A program made the position numbers and the translations under genes. A stretch of DNA of 64,000 bases from positions 24,723,538 through 24,787,537 of the forward strand of contig CM075760.1 of NCBI GenBank assembly GCA_037974335.1, given 5' to 3'. Below the pieces are notes generated by a model, which did no database searches, was not told the DNA's origin, and worked only from the letters and a program-made list of their open reading frames with translations. Positions 1 to 11,160 of the stretch are shown here, one piece after another; positions within the stretch are counted from its first letter, which is position 1, and each line of letters opens with the position of its first letter. Source of the DNA: Prionace glauca (Eukaryota; Chordata; Chondrichthyes; Carcharhiniformes; Carcharhinidae).

Positions 1-780
1 GAGTTGACACAGGGTAAATTTACTTTAATATAAAGATACTGGTTCAATCCCCATGAAATTTGTAAAGACGGCCGACTCTCCCATCAAAATCTTACAGGAC
101 AGGAGTAACATGGGGTTCGCTGCAGAATGCAAAGTCCCCTCTTTACTGGCAAATTAATAACTCCTTAATCAGGAATAGCATGAGTGAGATGCAAAGAGAA
201 TCTCCCTCTAAACTATCCAATTCAAACGTTCTTACAACATTATACTGTCTATAAACAGAGTGAAACTCCGTCTATAAATCTGTTCAAACAAAATTAAGGC
301 AGAAAGAGCATGGACACTCTTCTATGTAAAATCTCTCCTGCACTCTTCCTTCCGTGATCCAGGAGGCAGGTTTAAATTAGTGTTAGGTATAGGAGAAAGA
401 GCCGTCCACACAGTTCCACTAAACACACCCAGGCTAGGTACAGCAGAGATTCGATACGGATTAAATCTTCCCTGACAAAGATATATCAACCATTCATAAA
501 CCAGGAACAATGAGTTCAGACGCAGAGTAAATATTCCTCTACTCTGTCCAGTCAAATACTCCAAGGACAGGGACAACACCGGCTAAATATAGGGAAAGAT
601 TCCACATTGAATCCTTATCACCAGGTGGAACCGAGGTTAGGTGCAGAAGAAAATGTTTCAAGCATTTCAAGATCATTGATTTCTCAAGAGATCTTTTAGA
701 GTAAATCTCAGTCATGGATTCCAATTTATTGAATTATATTCTGTTAGAAACCTGTACCTGTGGCTGAGAGAATACATTGG
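1..780. repeat. Degenerate ~60-bp tandem repeat block
   Basis: No coding signal. Several stretches look like diverged copies of one ~60-bp unit built around 'cca(a/g)g(a/c)(c/t)agg(t/g)acaac/gca'; compare 420-475 with 545-600. This resembles a repeat I associate with shark genomes, but the family is not named here. It could be part of a larger old mobile element; no ends were seen. Confidence 0.35.
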
Positions 781-789
781 GCAAACATT

Positions 790-868
790 GATTTTATCGA
801 GCCCGGGGCAGGCTCGAGGGGCTAGATGGCCTACTCCTGCTCCCATTTCTTACGTTCTTATGTTCTTT
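790..868 (+). repeat. CR1-like LINE, 3' end fragment
   Basis: Only the last ~75 bp of the element remain: the 'gggcaggctcgag' motif, then 'tactcctgctcccatttctta' and a short TTCTTATG-type tail, which is how CR1 elements end. The same ending is seen at 62300-62370 (+) and, inverted, at 8793-8860 and 38703-38790. Confidence 0.7.
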
Positions 869-1649
869 TGCTGTGGAGTGAAGACGATGAACCATCGTGG
901 AGAGACAAGACGCAGAACCAGACAGGAGAAAGACAGAGAAAGAGATGAAACACAGGAGATGTTCTGTGTTTTCTGTGTCATTACATTTCGGGATCAGAGG
1001 GATTATTTCCTAATTCTGAACATAGATATCATCATGATGTTTTTCCTCACATAACTGATGAATAAATAATGTTGAAAAACAATCATTACTGGAATCCGTT
1101 GATTGATTTGCATGATTGTCTCTATTTCTGCGCTGTGTTGGTGGGGAAATATTTGTTGTGTTTTTGTCAGTCAACAATCTAATTTGGAATTGCTATTCTT
1201 GTATTTATTTACATAAATACCTCACTGTTTACAATGAAATGTTCATGACAGAAAAACCAGATAAACCGTCACTTATTGATCAGTTTCAACTCAAAATAGC
1301 GATTTATTTTAAGAATTTTAACAGTTGAATAAAACTGAATAAAATAACATATGAATAGAACTTTTTGAACATTCATAACTCCGGCTGTACTTAACTACAA
1401 TAAAATAAGACATTTCATTTCAGAATTAGTTCTGAAAGTTCTGATGTCACAATTAATAAAGTATCTGTGAACAGGCTGATATTCCACTGAATGTTAATCT
1501 GATTCAGGATTTAATCTGTTTAAACTCGACAAGTTAAATAAAAAAAACAGATCTGATGTCTGAAATATTCTTTCACAAATAGTGATCACACTCACACGAG
1601 GGAAGAATAAAAAATGTGGTTATCACGAAGAGATACAATTATTTTTGCT
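869..1649. other. AT-rich stretch, nothing recognised
   Basis: No open frame with a recognisable product, no tRNA and no clear repeat. One octamer-like ATTTGCAT occurs near 1107 but without promoter context. Confidence 0.4.
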
Positions 1650-2122
1650 CCCTCACAGGCGACAGGGAAGCGGGTTCGATTCTAACATTGGGTGACTGTG
1701 TGTGGTTTTCACATTCTATCCATATCCATGTGATTCCCTCCGAGTGCTCCAGTTTCCTTCCACAGTCCCAGGATGTGCAGGTTAGGTGGATTGGCTGTGA
1801 TAAATTGCCCCTTCGCGCCCAATGATGTGCAAATTAGAATCATAGAATCCCTACAGTGCAGAAGGAGACCATTCGGTTCATCAAGTCTGCTATCCGGCAG
1901 AGCATCCTTCCCAGGCCCAATGTAAATTGTCTATGCTAAATTTCCTGTTAGTGTCCAATAATGTGTAGGTTCGGGGGATTAGCCTGTGAATATGTGTGGT
2001 TGCCGGGATCGGATGAAAGCTTGCCTAGGTAGGATGCTGTGCTGCAGAGCCCGCTGCAGAGTTATTGGACCGAATGACCATGTTGAACTGTAGGGATTCT
2101 ATGATTTTATGCTTCTATGATC
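1650..2122 (+). repeat. tRNA-derived SINE with an inverted internal fragment
   Basis: The head carries a B-box-like 'gggttcgattct' and the body matches the other SINEs of this window ('gtgctccagtttccttccacagtcc', 'gattggc..gataaattgcccctt'). The end is 'gggattctatgat'. Around 1843-1905 a reversed piece of the same SINE 3' end ('catagaatccctacagtgcag') interrupts the body, so one copy or a rearranged piece sits inside another. Confidence 0.65.
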
Positions 2123-2794
2123 AGGCAGAGCAGTGATGATATTCACATTAATCTCAGCGATTCCAAAGTATTACAAATTATGGGGGAATTTGAATGTATA
2201 GAACATTTTACCCGACCTCATGTCGCCCCAAAGTTCTTAAAACTCACTGATGTACCTTTGCTGAATTTAGTCACTGTTCCCATGTTGTAACTGACCAGGT
2301 AAGTTGCGTACCACAAACTCCCACAAACCCGGATGTAATAAATGGCCAACAAATTTGCGATTTTATTTGACAAATGAGGATTTGGGTAGGAAATTGGACA
2401 GAACAGACTTGCTGGTCATAATTATATCAAGAGATTTTACATCCTGGCATTGATGTTAAATACGAATCTGGTTCTCTCTCTCTGATGATGTCCATTGAGA
2501 TGCTGAGTAGCACTGTTGCTGTTTTAGTTTTAGATTTCCGGAATCTGCAGCAATTTGCACTGATTTTATTGAATCTCTGGATGCGAGCGTCACTGACAAA
2601 GCTAACATTAATTGGTGATTGTGAACCATCTTGCTGAAACCTGCCCTCTGGATGGGTGACTTTCCACTGCAGGTTTAATACAACTGGGTGGATTTCTCAG
2701 ATATTTCAGTGGTGGTGAAGGCTTATTTTCATCACATGGAACTGGAGTCTGTGTAGGACAGACAGGGGAAAGATAGGAATACTCGGTTTATAGT
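2123..2794. other. Intergenic, with one short interspersed repeat
   Basis: Around 2475-2565 lies a diverged copy of an interspersed repeat ending 'ccggaatctgcagcaatttgc', also seen at 62905-63020. The rest shows no gene or structured element. Confidence 0.35.
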
Positions 2795-3215
2795 TATTTG
2801 CCAAGAGAAGATGTTGTTTGAAGTATAAAAACAATTCTGTGGATTCTGGAATTCAAACCCAAAGAGAAAATGCTGGAAAATCTCAGCAGGCCTGGCAATA
2901 TTTGTAAGGAGAGGGAACAGCTGACGTTTCGAGTCCAGATGTCATGAGACTGTCCAGCAATTTCTCTTCACGTTGTTTTAAGTGTCTTTGGGTGGAATAA
3001 ATTGATTCTGAATCTCTGGGGCGGAGGAATTGTGGGTTGATCCAAGACTATCAAACTGAAGGAGAGACTATAAACCCTATTAGGGACGGGTAGGACCCAG
3101 ACCATCCAGTTGCTGCCCATATTGAACATTTTGTCTTTACAGCTCAGTCTCAGGGAGCCTCAGGGATGCCCGGTTTCTGCCTCTGGCTGAGTCAACACAA
3201 CCTCCGATTCGACAC
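2795..3215 (-). pseudogene. Decayed VH exon (relic of a second Ig heavy-chain cluster)
   Basis: Read on the minus strand, 3215-3142 gives a FR1 nearly identical to the intact VH at 58670-58974 ([11 protein letters not shown] is shared), but a stop codon follows at the position of the FR1 glycines. Downstream, CK...FNMGSNWMVW aligns with the [15 protein letters not shown] of the intact gene (FR1-CDR1-FR2). Near 2970-3000 the FR3 segment 'gttgttttaagtgtctttgg' matches 'gttgtttgaagtgtctttgg' at 58736-58755. FR2-CDR2 is badly degraded, the YYC motif and RSS were not found, and an insertion splits FR3. No leader exon, D, J or C region of this cluster was recognised in the window. Confidence 0.75.
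2828..2968. repeat. Insertion inside the VH relic
   Basis: This segment splits FR3 of the VH relic. Flanking duplicated sequence 'gttgtttgaagt' (near 2815) and 'gttgttttaagt' (near 2975) looks like a target-site duplication. The insert contains 'ctggaaaatctcagcagg' and 'gtttcgagtccagatg', motifs also found at 31370-31470 and 32810-32900, so it belongs to a short interspersed family. Confidence 0.5.
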
Positions 3216-3221
3216 TTTAAA

Positions 3222-3535
3222 AAAAAACTATGAAAAGAAAACACACCTCACCCCGGACACACTCTCTCACCTTTTTCCATCAGGGACTAGGTAAAAACAA
3301 ATTCTGAGGAGATTACAAACCGACTCAGAAACTATTTCTTTACAGCTGCAATCAGATTTTTGAATGGATCTACCTCGCATTAAATTGATATTTTTCTAGA
3401 CCAGAGCTATGACTGCAACATAATATTCTTCACTCTCTCCCTTCCTTCTCTATTCACGGTATGCTCCGTCTGTATAGTGTGCAAGACTGTGTACTAATAT
3501 GTATGATAATAATAAATCAAATAAAATATATCAAA
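3222..3535 (+). repeat. LINE 3' end with AATAAATCAAAT tail
   Basis: The stretch carries 'cagatttttgaatggatc', 'tctagaccagagctatgact' and 'ggtatgctccgtctgtatag', ending in an A/T-rich 'aataataaatcaaat' tail. It interrupts homology between the VH relic flank and the intact VH intron (58975-59080), so it inserted after the cluster duplication. Only the 3' end is present. Confidence 0.6.
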
Positions 3536-3974
3536 AAACACCGAGGATTATTCCCTGTGAATTGATTGCTGACACTGGAATATTCAACAGACAAACTAAC
3601 ACTGAGGCAGAAAGAGTGAGATCCATTGGAACGTCTCTGCTAGTCCAAAAGGTGAAATTATATTTGAGCCTCTGTTATAGAGAGAAAAACAATTTGATTG
3701 TAAATCAAGTCCCTTAATTCTGCACCCTCTTTCACAAGAGAATAGACATAAAGAAGATGACATTACCTTATCAGGGTAAAAACGCCAGTCTGATTTGCAC
3801 ATTGCAGCATAAATATAATCCATTTGAAGAATTATTATCGATTTATGTAACTAATTGCTGGGTTGATTTTATTTCAGGTGTGGGTAGCTGTCACTGTAAT
3901 TTGGGACTGGATACAAAAAGGAGGGAAGAAATGGCCTAATGTTATCGCTCGGCAATTAATGCACAAACTTAACT

Positions 3975-4238
3975 AATTTTCTCAGGACCCGACTTCGAAT
4001 CCCACCACCACAGATGGTGGGATTTAAATTCAGTAAAAAAAAGCATCTGGAAATAAGAATCCACTTATGGTCATGATATCATTGTCGATTGTGTAAAAAC
4101 CTACCTGCTTCACTAATGTATTTTAGAGAAGGGAATCTGCCGTCCTTACCTGGTCTGGCCTATGTGTGATCCAAGAACCACAGCAATGTGATTGGCTCTC
4201 ACTGCCCTCGGACAAGAAGTAGGCAATAAATTCTGATC
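3975..4238 (+). repeat. SINE, second family
   Basis: It has a tRNA-like B box 'cttcgaatcccaccaccaca', then 'attgtcgattgtgtaaaaac', 'gccgtccttacctggtctgg' and an ending near 'ggcaataaattctg'. The same family occurs at 45580-45865 and, reversed and partial, at 6000-6110 and 61170-61300. Confidence 0.65.
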
Positions 4239-4249
4239 AGCCAAAGGTG

Positions 4250-4560
4250 CCCATGTCCATAGAATCATTACAGAGCAGAAGAAGGCCTTTTGGCCTATCA
4301 GGCCCAAACCCACAACATTCCCACCTCAGTCTATCCCCATCACCCCACGTATATTCCCTGCTAATTCTCTTGACATGATTGGACAATTCATCATCGTGGA
4401 TCAACCTATGCGGCATATCCTTGAACAATGTGAGTAAATGAGCAGGCAATTGGAGAATATGCAGACTCCACACAGACAGACCCAAACCGGGAGTTGAACC
4501 CGGGTCCCTGGCGCTTTGAGGCAGAAACCCTAACATATATGCCACCGTTCCATCCACAAA
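4250..4560 (-). repeat. tRNA-derived SINE
   Basis: A reverse-oriented copy: it starts on the plus strand with 'atagaatcattacagagcag' (SINE 3' end) and finishes with the tRNA-like head 'gggagttgaacccgggtccctgg' read in reverse. Diverged from the better copy at 37765-38115. Confidence 0.65.
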
Positions 4561-6131
4561 TTAATTCAAAAAGGACAATCCTCATGTGATGCAATATTTC
4601 ACGTTAGATTTCCCCAACGGCTCCTTTACCCTGTGAAAATTAACACTGAAAGAAAACTGGTGGACTTATAATTAATTGAGCTGACAGGGAAACATGACAT
4701 CGACATCAACCTTTGACAGAGAATTTATAGAATCCGAATGGACACGGTGATCAGGAAAGTTCTTTGTCAACATCCAAATCATTGCTGCTCATTTTATTGG
4801 CCACCGGGTGTAGAACATTCACTGGTAGTGGGAACTCAGGATATTAGGACTTTGTGGCATATTGCACAATATCACAAAAATAAATGTTTTGTCTTCCACT
4901 AAACCAGGCCGTTTCTTCACTCATTGGCAGCTATGAGAGCGACTGTTAAATAATCGAAACCAGATTGTGCTGGAAAACAGAACATGGTGCTGATCAGGGA
5001 TAAGAGAGGTTGTCTTTTTAAAGAGGTGCAGAACGCTTAGAATATTCCAGGAATCCGCGCTTTTCAAGACAATTGTATGATTTTATTTTACTTTTAATTA
5101 TTTTCATTTTGGGGCCATAGCACTGATCTCATTGGACTGAGGGGGTGGGGAGGTCAAAATCTCTTCCTTGCAGGTCATGAAGTTACTCACAAAGTGGCTT
5201 TAATTGTTGGAAGGACATTTATTTGGAAGTTATACAAATGAAATAGCATCTGGCCAATTTACTCGTTCCCCATACTGTTTAATCACAGTGCAGCCCTTTA
5301 AAATATTTGCTTGGAAGGAATACCATTTAAAAACCTTTCTTTATTATGGGAATCAAGCATTTATTGTATAACTGGATAAGTCCCATTTTATCCTTACATA
5401 TTCGCGCTAATCTGTCCCACGCAGTATTTGGCAGCAGTCCAACCTGCTGCCAACTACCCGAAGATATTTACAGGAAGCATCTGACGGTGTTTGTTCAGTA
5501 AGTCAAAGATCTGTTTCCTCAGTACTGAACAGTTGGCTGCAAGCCAACTTCAAACTCTTAGCATTGTCAATAGAGCCTATTTATAAACAAATCTGCCCAG
5601 CAACAACTCGAGGCAACTTAATTATTATTTTTGAAAGCTGTAAACCTACATAAATGCTTCCCATTTCATTGGAAAAAAAAGCTACCCAGATTCTCTGGCA
5701 CCTTGTTAGTAACAATGATGATCTCTCCAACCCAACAATACACTGTGATGGATGGATAGAAATAAATACAGGCAGATTGTGAGAGTTGATTCAGAGAGGT
5801 GATATCTCTTATACTGCACAAATATGTAGGCTGGTGTTTTATTTCACTTTATTCTTCCACGGAACGTGGGGGTCCCTGGAAAGAACAACATTTATTTCCG
5901 GTATTTAATTCCTTTTCAGCTGAGTGGTGTGGTATTGCCCAGTTATATATATGGCGGTCCATCTTGAGTTACACCCTGCTGAGGCCAAGTAGGGATGGCA
6001 CATGTCCTTCATTGGAGAATCAGAGGGTTATCTCGTCACTATCAGTATGAATCAAAATTTATTGATTGAATTCAAATTCCACCTGCTGCCATGGTCGGAT
6101 TTAATCTCAATTTAATTAAATTAAATTTAAT

Positions 6132-6620
6132 TCCAGAGATTCACCACCCTTTGAGTGAAGAAGTTCCTCCTCAACTCCATTCTAAACTGCCGCCCCCCCC
6201 CCCCCCTTATCTTCAGGCTGTGCCCTCTTGTCCTGCTGTCCTTTCTGAGCGGAAAGAATCTCTCTACCTCTACCCTATCCATCCCCTTCATTATCTTATA
6301 CGTCTCTATAAGATCCCCCCTCATCCTTCTAAATTCCAACGAGTACAGACCCAGTCTATTCAGCCTCTCTTCAAAGTTCAACCCCCTCATCTCCGGTATC
6401 AGCCTAGTGAACCTCCTCTGCATTCCATCCAAGGCCAAAATATCCTTGCGCAGGTGCGGCGCCCAAAACTGCACACAGTACTCCAGCTGCGGCCTCGCCA
6501 GTGCCCTGTACAGTTGCAGTAAGACCTCCCTACTTTTATATCCTTTCCCCCTCTCTATGAAGGCCAGCATCCCATTCGCCTTCCTGACCACCTGCTGCAC
6601 CTGCCGGCTGGGTTTTTGTG
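6132..6620 (-). mobile_element. CR1-like LINE fragment, C-terminal RT region
   Basis: The minus frame encodes the region following the CR1 reverse-transcriptase core (VVRKANGMLAFIERG, LEYCVQFWAPHLRKD, RLIPEMRGL, LEFRRMRGDLIETYKIMKG, FFTQRVVNLWN). Both the 5' part and the 3' tail are missing. It abuts an old SINE remnant shared with 61170-61300, so it inserted after the Ig-flank duplication. Confidence 0.85.
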
Positions 6621-6799
6621 GTGCCCAACTGCTGGTCCATTTTGAAGCAGACACAAACGACGCAAAGTACTAGGCCACTCTCGAAACATCCAAGAGCAGC
6701 CCACGCATGACCCACAGTGTGCATGCCCCTCGTTAGACAACAAGGTGGACCGACGCACATGCAGAGTAAAAGAGAAAAATATCAACACAAATAGCATTA

Positions 6800-8792
6800 G
6801 ATTTCCAGGAACTTCCTGAGGCTCTGATCCTTATTTAAAACAGTCTCCTATAACCCTCCATCCTTATTTTGCTCATGTGTCTATCGAAGTCAACCTTAAA
6901 CAAGTCCAGCGTGCCTGCCTCCACCACCTTACTTGGCAGTGCATTCCATACTCCCACGACCCACTGTGTGAAAAACCTCCCTCTAGCATCCAAATTATAC
7001 TTCTCCCCCCTCACCTTAAGCCTGTGGCCCCTCGTGATATTTGTCTCCAATCAAGGAAAAAGCCTGCCACTGTTTTCTCTATCTATACCCTTCATTATTT
7101 TATGCACCTCTATTAAATCCACGCTCAATCTCTGTCTTTCTAAGGAAAACAGCACCAGTTTACTCAATCTTTCCTCATAATCCAGTCCTTCCATACCAGG
7201 CAGCATCCTGGTAAACCTCCAGGGTCTGGAGGTTTACCAGGTAAACCTACACTCTCTCCAGGGTCTCCATGTCCTTCCGGTAGTAATGTGACCAGAACTG
7301 AACGCAGTACTCCAAATGCGGTCCGACCAATGTTCTGTATAACAGTAGCATTAGACGCCAGCTCTTGTACTCTATTCCCCTTCCTATAAAGGCTAGCATA
7401 TCATAAACTTTCTTCGCAATCTTCTCCACCTGTGTTACCACCTTCAAAGACTTGTGAACTTGCACTCCCAGGTTCCTCTGCATTTCTATACTCTTAATAG
7501 GTCTACCCTTTATCATATAACTCCCCTCTACATTATTCCTTCCAAAATGCATCACCTCGGATTTATCAGGATTAAATTCCACCTGCCATTTATCTGCCCA
7601 ATATACCAGCCTATCTATATCCTGCTGTATTGCCAGACACTGCTCCTCACTGACCGCCAATCCTGCCATCTTTGTGTCATCTGCAAACTTGCTGATCACA
7701 CCACGTATGCCCTCTTCCAAATTTTTTATATATATTACGAATAGAAGAGGTACTGAGCCCTGCAGCACACAGTGACAGACCTCCAGCTAGAAAAGGACCC
7801 TTCCACTGCTACTCTCTGTCTCCTGTTAACTATCCAGTTTTCAATCCATCTAGATACTTGTGCCTGTATCCCATGAGCCTCAACGTTTTCAACCAACCCA
7901 CCATGAACGACTTTGTCAAACGCCTTACTGAAATCCATATAGACGACATCAACGGTTCGTCCTTCATCAACGGTTTTTGTCACCTCCTCTAAAAATTCCA
8001 CGAGATTCGTAAGGCAAGACCTCCCCTTAACAAAGCCATGCTGCGTATCCCTCATCACATCGCAATGCTCCAAATGCTTATACATCCTACCCCTTAGAAT
8101 TTTTTCCAACAACTTTCCTACCACTGACGTCAAACTCACTGCCCTATAATTACCAGGGTTATCCCTACTGCCCTTTGTAAACAGCGGTACCACATTATCT
8201 ACCATCCAGCCCTCTGGGACCTCACCTGCGTCCAAAGAAGAGACAAAGATTTGCGTCAGCGGCCCAACAATTTCATCTCTCACCTCCCTAAGCAGCCTGG
8301 GATAAATGCCATCAGGCCTCGGAGCTTTATCAGTTCTTATGCCTCCTAAAAACCCGAGCACTTCCTCCCTTGTAATGGATATTTCTTTCAACTGGTCTAC
8401 AGCTCCCTCCAAGACAGTACAAGATACCAAGCCCCTCTCCTTCGTCAATACCGACGCAAAGTATTCATTTAGGATCTCCCCCATTCCCTCAGACTCTATG
8501 CACAGTTCCCCTCCTCTGTCCCGAAGAGGACCGATTTTCCCTGTAACCACCCTTTTGTTCCTAATGTAAGAGTAAAATGCCTTTGGATTTTCCTTAATCC
8601 TATCCGCCAAAGTCATTTCATGCCCCCTCCCTCATACTCTCTCTGCCTTCCTCCAGTGCTCTCTCCGTTCCCAGTTGCTTAGACCTAACATACGCCTCTC
8701 TCTTCTTCCTGACCAAGTCCTCAATATCCCCTATAATCCACAGCTCTCCAATCCTACCTTTTCCATCCTTCCTCTTTACCGGCACATGTCTT
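6800..8792 (-). mobile_element. CR1-like LINE, reverse transcriptase part (copy B)
   Basis: A 5'-truncated non-LTR retrotransposon. From high to low coordinates it encodes the RT fingers and palm: GNYRAVSLTSVVGKLLEK, QHGFVKGRSC and the first catalytic block DFSKAFDKV (about 7900), then QGSV and the catalytic FADD (about 7700), then the C-terminal region (LRKDMETLERV, later FFTQWVVGVWNALPSKVV at about 6930). The frame breaks near 7760 and the reading frame is discontinuous again before 7050, so the element is dead. Homology seems to resume at 9897-9960, meaning copy A is inserted in it. Confidence 0.85.
7208..7240. repeat. Perfect 14-bp inverted repeat inside CR1 copy B
   Basis: Arms 'ctggtaaacctcca' (7208-7221) and 'tggaggtttaccag' (7227-7240) flank a 5-nt loop. 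Other CR1 copies read straight through here (compare 44505-44530), so the second arm is an extra inverted copy of the first. Confidence 0.8.
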
Positions 8793-9896
8793 TAAGAACA
8801 TAAGAAATAGGAGCAGGAGTAGGCCATCTAGCCCTTTGAGCCTGCCCCGCCATTCAATAAGATCATGGCTGATCTGTCGTAGCTCAGTTCTACATTCCCG
8901 CCCTCTCCCCATAACCCTTAATCCCCTCTCTTATCAAAAACCCATCAACCCGCGTCTTAAAAATATTTAGCGATGTAGCCTCCACCACTTCAACGGGCAG
9001 AGAATTCCAGAGATTCACCACCCTTTGAGTGAAGAAGTTCTTCCTCAACTCCGTTCTAAACCGCCCCCCCCTTTATCTTGAGGCTGTGCCCCCTAGTCCT
9101 ATTATCCTTTCTGTGCAGGAAGAGTCTCTCTACCTCTATCCTATCCATCCCATTCATCATTTTATAAGTCTCAATGAATCTCCCCTCATTCTTCTAAACT
9201 CTAACGAGTACAAGCCTAGTTTATTCAGCCTCTCCTCATAGCTCAACCCCCTCAACTCTGGCATCAGCCTAGGTAACCTCCTCTGCACTCCCTCCAAGGC
9301 CAAAATATCCTTCCGTAAGTACGGCGTCCAAAACTGCACACAGTACTCCAGCCTCACCAATGCTCTATACAGCCGCAGCAAGACCTCCCTACTTTTATAT
9401 TCAATCCCCCTCACTAAGAAGGCCAACAAACCATTCGCCTTCCTGATCACCTGCTACACCTGCAAGCTGGGTTTTTGCGACTCATGCACAAGGACCCCGA
9501 GGTCCCTCTGCACCGTCGCCTGCTGCAGTTTTTCGCCACGTAAGTAATAGTCCTTCCTACCATTCTTCCTTCCAAAGTGGACCACCTCGCTCTTGCCATC
9601 ATTAAATTCCATTTGCCATTTCCTGGCCCATTCGCCCAGCCTATCTAGATCCTTCTGCAGACTCTCCACACCCTCCGCGCAATTTGCCTTTCCTCCAATC
9701 TTGGTGTCATCAGCAAATTTCGACACCATACACTCGGTTCCCTCCTCCAGATCATCTATATAAATGGTAAATAGCTGAGGCCCCAGCACCGACCCCTGAG
9801 GCACTCCACTAGTCACCATCCGCCAATCCGAATAGCATCCATTGACTCCCACTCTCTGCCTCCTATTTGACAACCAACCAACTTTCCTGCAACCTT
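8793..9896 (-). mobile_element. CR1-like LINE nested in copy B (copy A)
   Basis: The 3' end is complete: plus-strand 'aagaacataagaaataggag' at 8793 is the reverse of the CR1 tail. The minus frames encode GVPQGSVLGPQLFTIYIDDL (RT motif B region), KFADDTK (catalytic FADD), LGVLVHES and, after a frame break, LEYCVQFWTPYLRKDILALE. The 5' end is truncated near 9896, within the RT. It is better preserved than copy B. Confidence 0.85.
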
Positions 9897-10329
9897 TTCA
9901 GTTTTCCCTTGAAAGCCTCCCACTTGCCGACCGTGGACATGTGTTTACTGTGATTCTAACTTTTCTATTGGAAATGGAAGGATGCCGGTTTTAATTGTGT
10001 TGTTGATTTGTAAACTATATGACATTTATCAGACAACACACAAAGACGCACACACATATATTCTGTCGTTCCCATTCTTCCCCACAAATTGTTTCCCTTT
10101 CACACACACACACATATTTTCTTTCAACTTAAAACTACAACTTGGCTTCCTGGGAGTCTTCAGAGACCCAACTAAATTTCAATTGGTATGACGAACATTT
10201 TCCCTAACGCCATGTTTGCTGAGCTGGACATTAAAAGTCCCATGGTCTCCAATAGCTCCCTGGGCAACATCCCTCCTTTTAACCAAAATCAACAAAAATA
10301 TATTCCCATGGATTGCGCCATTTTCATCT
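9897..10329. other. Probable resumption of CR1 copy B, then unique DNA
   Basis: About 60 bp from 9897 ('ttgaaagcctcccacttgcc') look like the continuation of CR1 copy B. The rest shows no gene; a CA-rich stretch lies at 10030-10120. Confidence 0.4.
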
Positions 10330-11160
10330 GATACTGCCCTGGCAACAACGGGACATAGCCACAGGAATAGGCCACTCAGCTCCTCGAACTGGCCCCACCA
10401 TTTAATAAGATCATGACTGATCTGTGGCTGAATCCATTTTGGCTTCGCTAAGTCCATAATCTCTTGATATACCTGTTCAATTAAAGAAGACCTCAGACTT
10501 ATATGTAACCATTGTACCAGCTCCCACCGGCAATTGCCGAAGAGAGTTCCAATCATTCACCTCTCTCGACATGTACTAATGTTTTCTATCAACTCTCCTG
10601 AAAGGCCTTTCCCTATTTTTTTCAACTATGGCCTTTTAACCTCGAACCTTCAACTAATGGAAACAGTCCTTCCCTGTAGGTATTTCATAGGTTTCTATCA
10701 GAACAGCCCTCAACCTTCCGAATTCGAGAGAAAAATGTCTAAATTCGTCTGAACTCTCCTCGCAACTTGCGTTGAACTCCGTCCAGAGTCAACATATTTC
10801 CAAAGATATGTTGCCCATACTTGCTCACAGTGCTCTAATTGGGGTGGAACAAGGATTGTGCACAATTGGAGCACAACATCTGCCTCCGTATCCCCCAGTC
10901 CTTTGTATATGAAGGGAGGCATTCCATTGGTCTTAATGATTATTTTCTGCAGCAGATCGTGACATTTTAAGAAACTATGTGCCGAACCCCAAATCCTGTT
11001 TGGCATCCACTAAATTTAGCGTTGTCCCATCTAAAAATTATATCACAATCGATCATTTGGATATTTGACTCTTTGTCCCATTATCTAAGCCCTTAATGAA
11101 TATTGTAAATAATTGAGGCCCCAGACAGATTCCTGCCCTACACCACTTCATCTGCATAAT
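10330..11160 (-). repeat. Old CR1-like LINE remnant
   Basis: Reverse-oriented CR1 landmarks in the right order but strongly diverged: 'caggaataggccactcagct' and 'ccatttaataagatcatgac' (3' end), a region resembling 'LEHCEQVWATYLWK' in the minus frame, then 'attgaggccccagacag' of the RT. No open frame survives. Confidence 0.65.

Larger units (their letters stand above)
3536..6125. repeat. 5' flank of the VH relic, paralogous to 59000-61310
   Basis: 3540-3610 matches the VH leader intron at 58985-59070. 4676-6110 matches 59855-61300 over long stretches: 'actcattggcagctatgaga' near 4918 and 60110, 'cagtatttggcagca' near 5424 and 60602, 'tatttataaacaaatct' near 5578 and 60757, 'aacaatgatgat' near 5711 and 60887. 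Similarity is perhaps 75-85% by eye. SINE insertions at 3975-4560 are absent from the other copy, whereas a SINE remnant at about 6000-6110 is shared (61170-61300) and so predates the duplication. No gene lies in the block. Confidence 0.75.

Noticed and set aside
1-780. Possible long terminal repeat
   Set aside because: No terminal inverted dinucleotides, primer-binding site, partner copy or coding region was seen; kept only as an unclassified repeat.
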